DNA of 64,000 nt from Peribacillus frigoritolerans (GTDB taxonomy: Bacteria; Bacillota; Bacilli; Bacillales; DSM-1321): assembly GCF_040250305.1 (NCBI RefSeq), contig NZ_CP158190.1:342001-406000 (forward strand), given 5' to 3'. Within the stretch, counting starts at the first letter, position 1. The number at the start of each line of letters is the position of its first letter. Below, in pieces: positions 56,430 through 64,000 of this stretch. The notes under the pieces are model-generated. The model saw only the letters and a list, made by a program, of their open reading frames with translations, was not told where the DNA came from and searched no databases. The position numbers were made by a program, and so were the translations under genes.

Positions 56430-57386
56430 ATGATTTATAAGCAGGTCAATCAAAAACTGGAAATGGTTCTAAGGAATATCGAAAAGGTGATTATTGGAAA
56501 ACGGGATATAGCGGAACTAAGCATCGTGGCACTCCTTTCTGGCGGACATGTCTTATTGGAGGATGTTCCGGGCGTCGGAAAGACAGTCATGGTAAGGGCA
56601 CTGGCAAAATCAATAGGTGCAAGCTTTAAGCGAATTCAATTTACACCTGATTTACTTCCTTCTGATGTTACCGGTGTTTCGATCTTCAATCCTAAGGAAC
56701 AAGAATTCATTTTTAGGCCAGGTCCGATAATGGGACATATTATTTTAGCCGATGAAATTAACCGGACCTCGCCGAAAACTCAGTCTGCATTGCTTGAAGC
56801 CATGGAAGAGGCAAGTGTGACGATTGATGGTGTCACAAGAGGATTGGAGAAGCCGTTCTTCGTAATGGCGACGCAAAATCCGATCGAGTACGAGGGAACA
56901 TATCCGCTTCCGGAGGCTCAATTGGATAGATTCCTATTAAAAATGAAAATGGGCTATCCCGGTGTGGAAGAAGAGATAGAGGTTCTTCATAGAGCTCAAT
57001 ACACGGCACCGCTTGAGGAGCTGGAATCCGTCATCACCTTGAATGAATTGATAGAATTACAGGCTGAGGTAAAAGCGGTGATAGTGGATGACACAATAAA
57101 ACGATACATTGTTGAATTGGCGAATCAAACACGTTCGCATGAAGGGGTCTATTTAGGGGTGAGCCCGCGTGGATCGATAGCATTGATGAAGGCAGCCCAG
57201 GCTTACGCGCTGATCCAGGGCAGGGACTATGTCCTGCCGGACGATGTTCAATATTTAGTTCCATTCGTATTTTCCCACCGGCTTATTTTGAAACCTGAAG
57301 CGAATTATGATGGCTTCGATGCTGGAATGGTGATACATGAAATTGTCGCGACAACACAAGTGCCAGTGAAGCGGGCTGTGACCTAA
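56430..57386 (+). CDS. yeaC: MoxR-family AAA+ ATPase YeaC
   Basis: 318 residues. Walker A in LEDVPGVGKTVMVRA (about 43-57), Walker B in IILADEINRTSPKTQSAL, sensor 1 ATQNPIEYEGTYPLPEAQLD. MoxR ATPases act as chaperone-like maturation factors for partner complexes, often with DUF58/von Willebrand proteins. ATG 56430 follows GGGAGG. The stop overlaps the next start (TAATG), so the three genes are translated together. Same order as B. subtilis yeaC-yeaD-yebA-guaA. Confidence 0.93.
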   Translation: MIYKQVNQKLEMVLRNIEKVIIGKRDIAELSIVALLSGGHVLLEDVPGVGKTVMVRALAKSIGASFKRIQFTPDLLPSDVTGVSIFNPKEQEFIFRPGPIMGHIILADEINRTSPKTQSALLEAMEEASVTIDGVTRGLEKPFFVMATQNPIEYEGTYPLPEAQLDRFLLKMKMGYPGVEEEIEVLHRAQYTAPLEELESVITLNELIELQAEVKAVIVDDTIKRYIVELANQTRSHEGVYLGVSPRGSIALMKAAQAYALIQGRDYVLPDDVQYLVPFVFSHRLILKPEANYDGFDAGMVIHEIVATTQVPVKRAVT

Positions 57387-58579
57387 TGCGCAAATTCATC
57401 AACATTTTAAGAGGAAATATGAGTGTGATCGGACTTGTATTACTCATGACCGTTTCCTTTTGCTATGCCATGTTTCAAGGCGGTTTTGTCAGTTGGTTCA
57501 TTTTTTATTCATTTTTGCCGTTTTCTGTGTACGCTTTGATTCTGCTGTTTTATCCGCTGCATGATTTTACCGTTGAGAGAAAGGTCAATAAAAGGGAATG
57601 CCAGGCCGGCGAATCTGTTGAGATAGCATTGACGTTTACCCGTAAAAATCGGCTGCCCCTATTATTCATGGTGGTAGAGGAGGAATTGCCTCAGAAGATG
57701 GAAGATAGGGGACTCCAAAGGAAAATAATTATCTTTCCGGGATTCAAGCGTACCTTCAGCATGTCATATACCTTGGGAAATTTGCAGCGCGGAGAGCATT
57801 CGTTTCAATCGATCCGCTTTTGGATTGGGGATTTTTTCGGGCTAGTCGAAAAGGAAGCGATATATAGTTCACCTTTGAAAATAACTGTTTTTCCTCGTTA
57901 TCATGAGCTTGCCTACAGTGATCTTGATCGAGTGTTCAATCAGGGGGCAGTGGTTTCAGCAAAGAAAACACAACGGGAACATTCAGTTGTCTCCGGGGTA
58001 AGGGAATATCAGCCAGGCGATCAGCTGTCATGGATTAACTGGAAGGCGACGGCTAGAACGAGTGAAATCATGACGAAGGAATTCGAAGTGCAGAAAAACC
58101 GGGATATATTCATCATGCTTGATGAAAAGCCGTCGGATTTATTCGAAGAATCCATTGAAATGGCTGCTTCCATTGCACACGCCCTGTTAAAGAAAGGCAT
58201 GGAAATTGGGTATGTGAGCAGGAGATCGAGGTTAATCATACCGGCAGCAGCGGGCAATAACCAGAAACGAAAGATTTTTAACCGACTTGTTAAAGAAGAG
58301 CCGAGAGTGGCAAACGATTTGAACGAAAATGCCAGGAAGGGAATTCTTCCGGCAAATGCTGCTGTGATATTCATCGTTTCAGACTTAACCTTAGAAAAGG
58401 TGGACATATTGAGTGCTTTCCGGCCTAAACAGGGATTAATGTTATGTATGAAGAAACAGGCGGATCTTACTGATGAGGAAAGGCTGTCAAGCTCTGCAGC
58501 TGTTTCGAGGGGGATAAAGGTCAGCTTTTTTGAACATGGCCAACTTAAGTCTGACAGATCAGAGGTGATGGCGAAATGA
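57386..58579 (+). CDS. yeaD: DUF58 protein YeaD
   Basis: 397 residues: two N-terminal membrane helices (VIGLVLLMTVSFCYAMF and FIFYSFLPFSVYALILL), a beta domain, then the DUF58 signature GVREYQPGDQLSWINWKATA near residues 193-212 and a von Willebrand-like C-terminal fold (DIFIMLDEKP). Partner of the MoxR ATPase before it. Starts at the overlap TAATG. Confidence 0.92.
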   Translation: MRKFINILRGNMSVIGLVLLMTVSFCYAMFQGGFVSWFIFYSFLPFSVYALILLFYPLHDFTVERKVNKRECQAGESVEIALTFTRKNRLPLLFMVVEEELPQKMEDRGLQRKIIIFPGFKRTFSMSYTLGNLQRGEHSFQSIRFWIGDFFGLVEKEAIYSSPLKITVFPRYHELAYSDLDRVFNQGAVVSAKKTQREHSVVSGVREYQPGDQLSWINWKATARTSEIMTKEFEVQKNRDIFIMLDEKPSDLFEESIEMAASIAHALLKKGMEIGYVSRRSRLIIPAAAGNNQKRKIFNRLVKEEPRVANDLNENARKGILPANAAVIFIVSDLTLEKVDILSAFRPKQGLMLCMKKQADLTDEERLSSSAAVSRGIKVSFFEHGQLKSDRSEVMAK

Positions 58580-60780
58580 ATGTCACCACCGAAAAGTTGG
58601 AAAGCTTCATGCACGTACTCATGTATGTATTTGGTCTGTTGTTGATTACTGAATGGTTGAGGCCTGTCGATAAACTCACAGATACAGGTAATATCATCAT
58701 TTTTATCGTATTTTTGCTCTATTCCCTGCTACTGCATTATTTCCGCATACATTGGTCAATCCGGTTTATTCTCATTAGTGCTTATATAATGATTTCATTA
58801 CAGTTCCTCCATTCAAAAGGCGCTTTATTTCAATTATCATGGCTGAAAGAAGGATTCCTAGCGGATTTTACGGCCAATCTTGGTTTTATATATGATGGTA
58901 ATTGGGAGTTGATCACAAATCCATTTCGAACGTTTCTATTTTTTGTCCTTCTGTGGCTTGTAACGTATTTGATTCATTACTGGGTGATGGTAAGACAAAG
59001 CATTTTTTTCTTTTTTATGTTAACGGTGATTTTTATATCTGTACTTGACACATTCACTCCCTATGTGGGGGATAAGGCAATGATTAGAATCATCATCATC
59101 GGGTTCTTGATGCTAGGCCTGCTGTCCCTGCTGCGACTTACGATACAGGAGCGGATCAAGTTTTCGATGGCTTCCGTCAATAAGTGGATCTTAATGCTGA
59201 CCGGCATGATATTGGTGAGTGTCCTTGTCGGTTTCACTGCCCCAAAGCTCTCTCCGCAGTGGCCTGACCCAGTGCCTTATATTACCTCTTATTCTGATAA
59301 AGCGGGGAAAGAAGACGGTGGTTCGAAGCGTAAAAGTGTCGGATATGATGAAGACGATTCGGATCTTGGCGGATCGATAGAGCCGGATGGTTCCATCGTT
59401 TTTTATAATAATGCTCCTGCAGGACATTACTGGAAAGTCGAAAACAAGGATATTTATACCGGTAAAGGGTGGGTTTCCATACTGGAAACGGACTTTCACA
59501 CTTTTTCCAACGGGCAGGACATTGCATCTTTAGATATTTACGACGTTCCTGAAGTGGTGACGACAGAAGAAATGACGGCAAAAGTGTCCATGACGGAATC
59601 ATATTCCCATATCCTTCATCCGCAGTCCGGGTATTTAAAAAAGATTGAGGGCAAAAACGGGATGGATTTCAAATATTATGAGGGTATGGACAAAGTAATT
59701 TCTGAAAAGGATAATGGCGAACGACTGTCCATGAAAGAGTATGAGCTGGTCTATGATATGCCGAGTTTTGATATAGCTGAGTTAAGGAAAGTAACGGAAC
59801 CTGACGATTCAATGGATTTATTAATGGAAAAGAACACGCAGCTTCCAGAGGGAATGCCAAACCGGATATATGAATTGGCATCCCAGCTTACAAGGAATGA
59901 AAAGAATTGGTACGATAAGGCAAAAGCCATTGAGGATTATTTTGACGGGCATGAATTCATTTATTCTAAGGACGATATTCCGTATCCTGAGAGCAACCAA
60001 GATTATGTCGATCAATTTTTATTCGAGACACAGATAGGGTATTGTGATAATTTTTCAAGTGCAATGGTCGTTTTACTCCGTGCTGCCAATATACCTGCCA
60101 GGTGGGTAAAGGGCTACACGGAAGGGGAAAAATCAATCCTTGATGGCGAATCCGTTTATAAGGTGACCAATAATAATGCACATTCCTGGGTCGAGGTTTA
60201 TTTTTCAGGGATAGGCTGGGTTCCCTTCGAGCCGACAAAGGGTTTCAATGGGGAAGTTGAATTTTACGATTCGGAATTGAAACAGGAAGCGATCAAGAAG
60301 CCTGAAGAAACTCCAAATAATGAAGAGCAAACAAAGAAAGAGACCAGGGAACGCCAGGATACACCCGATAGGGAAACTCAATCATCCGAGAAAACTGGTA
60401 TCAGGAACATGGATGGGTTCTTAAAATGGACTGCCAGCTCATTGTCAGGTGCATTGATTCTCGCTTCTATTGGTTATTTCTTCAGAAGGAGGTGGATTCC
60501 TCATCTGCAGATACTTCGTTATAGAAGGAAAACCGGTGCTCATTTCTCGACAGCCTATTTAATTTTATTGAAACAATTAAAACGAGCTGGTTTAGTTCGT
60601 CCGGAGGGGCAAACCCTAAGGGAGTACGCCGCCTATGTGGATGCAGTGTACGATACGGATGAGATGAGTGAATTGACGGCTGGATACGAGTTAATGATAT
60701 ATCGTGGAGACGTGGAAGATGGCGAATGGAAGCACTTTCAAAAAGGTTGGGAAAGCTTAATGAGAAAAACTAGCTCTTGA
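58576..60780 (+). CDS. yebA: Membrane transglutaminase-like protein YebA
   Basis: 734 residues: about five to six N-terminal helices (1-225), an extracytoplasmic part containing a transglutaminase-like domain with Cys490 in GYCDNFSSAMVVLLR and His536 in NNAHSWVEVYF; the third position reads GWVPFEPT, with Glu where many family members have Asp. A last span near 620-640 and a cytoplasmic DUF4129-type tail follow. TgpA-like topology; envelope protease or cross-linking role unknown. Overlaps yeaD by 4 nt (ATGA). Confidence 0.92.
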   Translation: MNVTTEKLESFMHVLMYVFGLLLITEWLRPVDKLTDTGNIIIFIVFLLYSLLLHYFRIHWSIRFILISAYIMISLQFLHSKGALFQLSWLKEGFLADFTANLGFIYDGNWELITNPFRTFLFFVLLWLVTYLIHYWVMVRQSIFFFFMLTVIFISVLDTFTPYVGDKAMIRIIIIGFLMLGLLSLLRLTIQERIKFSMASVNKWILMLTGMILVSVLVGFTAPKLSPQWPDPVPYITSYSDKAGKEDGGSKRKSVGYDEDDSDLGGSIEPDGSIVFYNNAPAGHYWKVENKDIYTGKGWVSILETDFHTFSNGQDIASLDIYDVPEVVTTEEMTAKVSMTESYSHILHPQSGYLKKIEGKNGMDFKYYEGMDKVISEKDNGERLSMKEYELVYDMPSFDIAELRKVTEPDDSMDLLMEKNTQLPEGMPNRIYELASQLTRNEKNWYDKAKAIEDYFDGHEFIYSKDDIPYPESNQDYVDQFLFETQIGYCDNFSSAMVVLLRAANIPARWVKGYTEGEKSILDGESVYKVTNNNAHSWVEVYFSGIGWVPFEPTKGFNGEVEFYDSELKQEAIKKPEETPNNEEQTKKETRERQDTPDRETQSSEKTGIRNMDGFLKWTASSLSGALILASIGYFFRRRWIPHLQILRYRRKTGAHFSTAYLILLKQLKRAGLVRPEGQTLREYAAYVDAVYDTDEMSELTAGYELMIYRGDVEDGEWKHFQKGWESLMRKTSS

Positions 60781-60806
60781 CCAGGTTTTTATTATATTGA
60801 TACAAT
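60777..60806 (+). promoter_or_regulatory. guaA promoter
   Basis: TTGACC (60777-60782) and TACAAT (60801-60806), spacer 18 bp. The -35 box overlaps the yebA stop. Confidence 0.6.
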
Positions 60807-60833
60807 AACAAAAACTAACTTAAACTAATATAT

Positions 60834-60904
60834 CCTTCATATATCCTCGATAATATGGATCGAAAGTTTCTACCGAATCACCGTAAATGATTTGACTATG
60901 AAGG
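60834..60904 (+). ncRNA. Guanine-class purine riboswitch before guaA
   Basis: P1 CCTTCATA/TATGAAGG encloses the two conserved loops (AATATGG and TTTCTACC, then CACCGTAAATG) of the purine aptamer. The specificity base in GACTATG is C, which pairs with guanine. The 3' P1 strand overlaps the left arm of the following terminator (60900-60938), so guanine binding would favour termination... the exact antiterminator was not traced. Confidence 0.9.
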
Positions 60905-60953
60905 CGGATTTTAACAGGAAAGCTGAAAATCTGCCTTCGTCTATACTTTTTCT
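60900..60953 (+). terminator. Riboswitch expression-platform hairpin (guaA)
   Basis: GAAGGCGGATTTT (60900-60912) pairs with 60926-60938 with one G-U pair, followed by a T run near 60946. It shares GAAGG with the aptamer P1 stem, linking folding of the two. Confidence 0.8.
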
Positions 60954-61060
60954 GTATTTTTGAGGGTGGATTTTTAGTTTTTCTTTTTTTATGATAATAT
61001 TTTTTATAAGAAATTATCACTCGATTTTATGAGTGAATTACATTGATAGAGGTGACGTTT

Positions 61061-62617
61061 GTGCCGGGGAAAACAGAATTGCAAAAAAACCAGGAAATGA
61101 TCGTAGTACTTGATTTCGGAAGCCAATATAATCAATTGATCACTCGTCGTATCCGCGAATTTGGTGTGTACAGTGAGCTTCATCCTCATACAATTACTGT
61201 AGAAGAAATCGAGAAAATGAACCCAACGGGAATCATTTTCTCAGGGGGTCCGAATAGTGTTTATGATGCAAATGCATTTGGTTGTGATGAACGCATATTC
61301 GAAATGGGCCTTCCGATTTTCGGTATTTGTTATGGCATGCAGCTTATGACTAAACATTTTGGCGGTAAGGTGGAACCAGCGAAAAACCGGGAATACGGAA
61401 AAGCGACACTTGCCATCCAAAATGAGTCTAAGTTATTCAGTGACCTGCCGAAAGAACAAATCGTCTGGATGAGCCATGGTGATTTAGTTGTGGAAACGCC
61501 TGAAGGTTTCCAAATTGATGGGACGAACCCGTCTTGCCCAATTTCGGCTATGAGTGACGAGTCACGTAAATTGTATGCCGTGCAATTCCATCCTGAAGTC
61601 CGTCATTCCGTATACGGTAATGACATTTTGAAAAATTTCGTATTCGGCGTTTGTGGCTGCAAAGGTGACTGGTCAATGGAGAACTTCATTGAAATAGAGA
61701 TGGAGAAAATCCGCCAAACGGTCGGAGATAAAAAAGTGTTATGCGCATTGAGCGGCGGTGTGGATTCATCCGTTGTTGCTGTATTGATCCATAAAGCGAT
61801 TGGCGATCAGCTGACATGTATTTTCGTTGATCATGGATTACTTCGTAAAGGGGAAGCCGAAGGTGTAATGGAAACATTCAGGGAAGGTTTCAATATGAAC
61901 GTAATCAAGGTCGATGCAAAAGAACGTTTCCTATCGAAACTTGCTGGCGTTTCAGATCCGGAACAAAAACGGAAAATCATCGGTAACGAGTTCATCTACG
62001 TATTCGATGACGAAGCAACGAAGCTTGAAGGAATTGATTTCCTTGCACAGGGTACACTTTACACAGACATTATTGAAAGTGGTACGGCCACTGCACAAAC
62101 AATTAAATCGCATCACAACGTTGGCGGTCTGCCGGAAGATATGCAATTTAAATTGATTGAGCCTTTGAACACCCTGTTCAAGGATGAAGTGCGTGCACTT
62201 GGTAGTGAAATGGGCATTCCGGATGAAATCGTTTGGCGTCAACCATTCCCGGGTCCAGGTTTAGGTATTCGTGTATTAGGTGAAATTTCAGATGAAAAAC
62301 TTGAAATCGTTCGTGAATCTGACCATATCTTACGTGAAGAAATTAGAAAGAATGGTTTGGAACGTGAAATTTGGCAGTACTTTACGGTGCTTCCTAACAT
62401 TCGAAGCGTAGGGGTAATGGGCGACGCGCGTACGTATGATTATACAATCGGGATCCGTGCGGTTACATCCATTGACGGAATGACTTCCGATTGGGCAAGA
62501 ATCCCTTGGGATGTACTTGAAATCATCTCAACGAGAATCGTTAATGAAGTAAACCATGTAAACCGTGTAGTTTATGATATTACGTCTAAGCCACCTGCAA
62601 CGATCGAGTGGGAATAG
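61061..62617 (+). CDS. guaA: GMP synthase (glutamine-hydrolysing)
   Basis: Converts XMP, glutamine and ATP to GMP. 518 residues: class I amidotransferase (catalytic Cys in [10 protein letters not shown], His-Glu in [10 protein letters not shown]), PP-loop ATPase ([15 protein letters not shown]) and C-terminal dimerisation domain ending [11 protein letters not shown]. Almost collinear with B. subtilis GuaA. GTG 61061 is chosen because GAGGTGA lies 6 nt upstream; the longer frame from 61043 would place the ribosome site inside the gene. Controlled by the upstream riboswitch. Confidence 0.97.
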   Translation: MPGKTELQKNQEMIVVLDFGSQYNQLITRRIREFGVYSELHPHTITVEEIEKMNPTGIIFSGGPNSVYDANAFGCDERIFEMGLPIFGICYGMQLMTKHFGGKVEPAKNREYGKATLAIQNESKLFSDLPKEQIVWMSHGDLVVETPEGFQIDGTNPSCPISAMSDESRKLYAVQFHPEVRHSVYGNDILKNFVFGVCGCKGDWSMENFIEIEMEKIRQTVGDKKVLCALSGGVDSSVVAVLIHKAIGDQLTCIFVDHGLLRKGEAEGVMETFREGFNMNVIKVDAKERFLSKLAGVSDPEQKRKIIGNEFIYVFDDEATKLEGIDFLAQGTLYTDIIESGTATAQTIKSHHNVGGLPEDMQFKLIEPLNTLFKDEVRALGSEMGIPDEIVWRQPFPGPGLGIRVLGEISDEKLEIVRESDHILREEIRKNGLEREIWQYFTVLPNIRSVGVMGDARTYDYTIGIRAVTSIDGMTSDWARIPWDVLEIISTRIVNEVNHVNRVVYDITSKPPATIEWE

Positions 62618-62633
62618 TAGATTAAAACCATCC

Positions 62634-62671
62634 AATCAGTGAAGGAATTAACCTTCACTGATTTTTTTTGT
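62634..62671 (+). terminator. guaA terminator
   Basis: AATCAGTGAAGG, loop AATTAA, CCTTCACTGATT and eight T residues. Confidence 0.93.
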
Positions 62672-62861
62672 TGAAATAGTATTTGAAAATGTAGATTACT
62701 TACATTTTACGTATGTTGGCGAAGATATAGCCATAATAATTAAGGAATATATAGCGAAACGCGAACATTGCCTAAAATTACATAAAAAATATTCGTTTGA
62801 TATATTGACGATTATTTTGGTGACTGATACACTATACCTATAATAATAAAAAAACATAATT

Positions 62862-62929
62862 GTCGTATAATATTGGGGATATGGCCCAAAAGTTTCTACC
62901 AAGCTGCCGTGAACGGCTTGACTACGATG
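62862..62929 (+). ncRNA. Guanine-class purine riboswitch before pbuG
   Basis: P1 GTCGTA/TACGAT encloses GGGGATATGGCCC, TTTCTACC and a CCGTGAACGG arm, the purine aptamer layout. The specificity base in GACTACG is C (guanine/hypoxanthine). A terminator follows at 62984, so transcription of pbuG should fall when guanine is plentiful. Confidence 0.92.
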
Positions 62930-62983
62930 TGGAAGATTGGCGTGTATGGATAAACCGCCACTTCTTTACATGACCGCAGTCAA

Positions 62984-63014
62984 GCCCCGTTCGTAAGCGA
63001 ATGGGGCATTTTCT
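62984..63014 (+). terminator. Riboswitch terminator (pbuG)
   Basis: GCCCCGTTCG, loop TAAG, CGAATGGGGC with one G-U pair, followed by ATTTTCT. It lies between the aptamer and the pbuG start. Confidence 0.85.
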
Positions 63015-63047
63015 GTTGGCACGATTTTATGATAGGGGAGACTCATA

Positions 63048-64000
63048 ATGAAAAATTATTTTCGGTTTAACGAGCTGGGAACTAATTATCGCCGTGAAAT
63101 ACTTGGTGGACTAACTACTTTCCTTTCAATGGCATATATCCTGGTTGTAAACCCTGTAATGCTGACTTTACAAAGCATCGAGGACTATCCGGATGAATTG
63201 AGAATGGACTACGGAGCGGTTTTTGCAGCGACCGCCTTGTCTGCCGCAATCGGCTCGATATTGATGGGACTCATAGCCAGGTATCCAATCTCGCTCGCTC
63301 CAGGTATGGGTTTGAATGCTTTCTTCGCTTTTACCGTTGTGCTTGGCTTTGGAATTCCTTGGCAGACTGCTTTAACAGGAGTTTTGATTTCAGGTATTAT
63401 CTTCGTTTTGCTTTCCCTATCGGGAATACGTGAGAAAATCATTAATGCAATTCCAGTCGAATTGAAATACGCAGTTGGTGCCGGTATCGGTTTATTCATT
63501 ACTTTTGTAGGGTTTCAGAATGCTGGAATCATCACGAATGATGACAGCGTTCTTGTTGGACTGGGAGACTTGACATCAGGTAATACATTATTGGCTGTGT
63601 TCGGGATTGTCGTAACCGTCATTTTGATGACGAGAGGTGTCAAAAGCGGCGTGTTCATAGGGATGGTCATTACAGCCATTGCAGGGATGATCTTTGGACA
63701 AGTTCCGGTGCCGGAGAAAATAATCGGTGCCGTTCCTAGCATAGCGCCTACATTTGGGGTTGCGTTCGATGCCTTTGGAAATCCCGGTGATCTCTTCACT
63801 GGTCAAATGTTAATCGTGATACTGACCTTCTTGTTCGTAGCGTTCTTTGATACAGCCGGTACGTTGGTGGCTGTCGCGCAACAAGCTGGTTTGATGAAGG
63901 ATAATGTTCTTCCTAGAGTGGGAAAAGGATTACTTGCTGATTCATTATCCATCGTTTCTGGTGCAATTCTTGGTACATCCACCACGACATCTTATGTAGA
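63048..64000 (+). CDS. pbuG: Hypoxanthine/guanine permease PbuG (partial, runs off the window)
   Basis: 317 codons of an open frame continuing past the window edge. MKNYFRFNELGTNYRREILG, then GGLTTFLSMAYILVVNP and GMGLNAFFAFTVVLGFG and VGAGIGLFITFVGFQNAGII are signatures of the AzgA-type (NCS2-like) purine permeases. Imports hypoxanthine and guanine with protons. ATG 63048 follows AGGGGAG. Full length should be about 440 residues. Under riboswitch control with guaA. Confidence 0.95.
   Translation, partial: MKNYFRFNELGTNYRREILGGLTTFLSMAYILVVNPVMLTLQSIEDYPDELRMDYGAVFAATALSAAIGSILMGLIARYPISLAPGMGLNAFFAFTVVLGFGIPWQTALTGVLISGIIFVLLSLSGIREKIINAIPVELKYAVGAGIGLFITFVGFQNAGIITNDDSVLVGLGDLTSGNTLLAVFGIVVTVILMTRGVKSGVFIGMVITAIAGMIFGQVPVPEKIIGAVPSIAPTFGVAFDAFGNPGDLFTGQMLIVILTFLFVAFFDTAGTLVAVAQQAGLMKDNVLPRVGKGLLADSLSIVSGAILGTSTTTSYV

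Overview
This is a low-GC Gram-positive endospore former of the Bacillaceae. The gntRKPZ order, the yukE-yueC secretion locus, the yeaC-yeaD-yebA-guaA-pbuG order, hutP/hutH attenuation and a GerA-type operon all follow Bacillus subtilis. The sequence character and the many decayed insertion sequences would suit a Peribacillus (simplex-type) genome, but I cannot fix the species without a search.

Layout. 1-6 kb: remnant of an MFS transporter, then the gluconate operon gntR-gntK-gntP-gntZ with its operator, promoter, internal hairpin and terminator. 6-8 kb: dispersed GC-rich repeats, two small genes and decayed DNA. 8-12 kb: a two-gene operon of a coiled-coil, GrpE-like protein and a 1061-residue Hsp70/actin-fold ATPase with an N-terminal lipoyl-like domain. 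12.3-16.4 kb (minus strand): germinant receptor operon with a short D-type membrane gene in front. 16.9-22.4 kb: secreted serine hydrolase, hutP-hutH with a HutP-type attenuator, and an amino-acid permease. 23-27 kb: an accDA pair on the minus strand and two Spo0M-family genes. 27-28.7 kb: decayed DNA with an aspartase fragment. 28.7-31.6 kb: OpuA-type compatible-solute ABC transporter with a fused binding domain.

32.3-42.5 kb is a sulfur island: thioredoxin, sulfide:quinone oxidoreductase, a CstB-like persulfide dioxygenase-rhodanese, a PatB/MalY-type C-S lyase, a sigma-54 activator, an amino-acid permease, RidA and a D-cysteine desulfhydrase-like enzyme. Two sequences matching -24/-12 (sigma-54) promoters lie before the detoxification genes and before the lyase, and the activator gene follows the lyase. 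I read it as a regulon that takes up a cysteine-like amino acid, cleaves it to pyruvate, ammonia and sulfide, removes aminoacrylate with RidA and oxidises the sulfide.

44-64 kb returns to chromosomal backbone: a nucleoside hydrolase, the complete type VII secretion core (yukE, yukD, yukC, yukBA, yueB, yueC), a decayed IS1182-type element, the MoxR/DUF58/transglutaminase trio, then guaA and the start of pbuG, each behind a guanine-class riboswitch.

The most unusual items are the Hsp70-like/GrpE-like pair, the sigma-54 cysteine/sulfide island, the second-copy-like accDA, the reversed lobe order in the Opu binding domain, the uncertain non-ATG start of yukD, several small genes below usual size cut-offs, and several families of dispersed repeats. 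No tRNA, rRNA or CRISPR array was seen.
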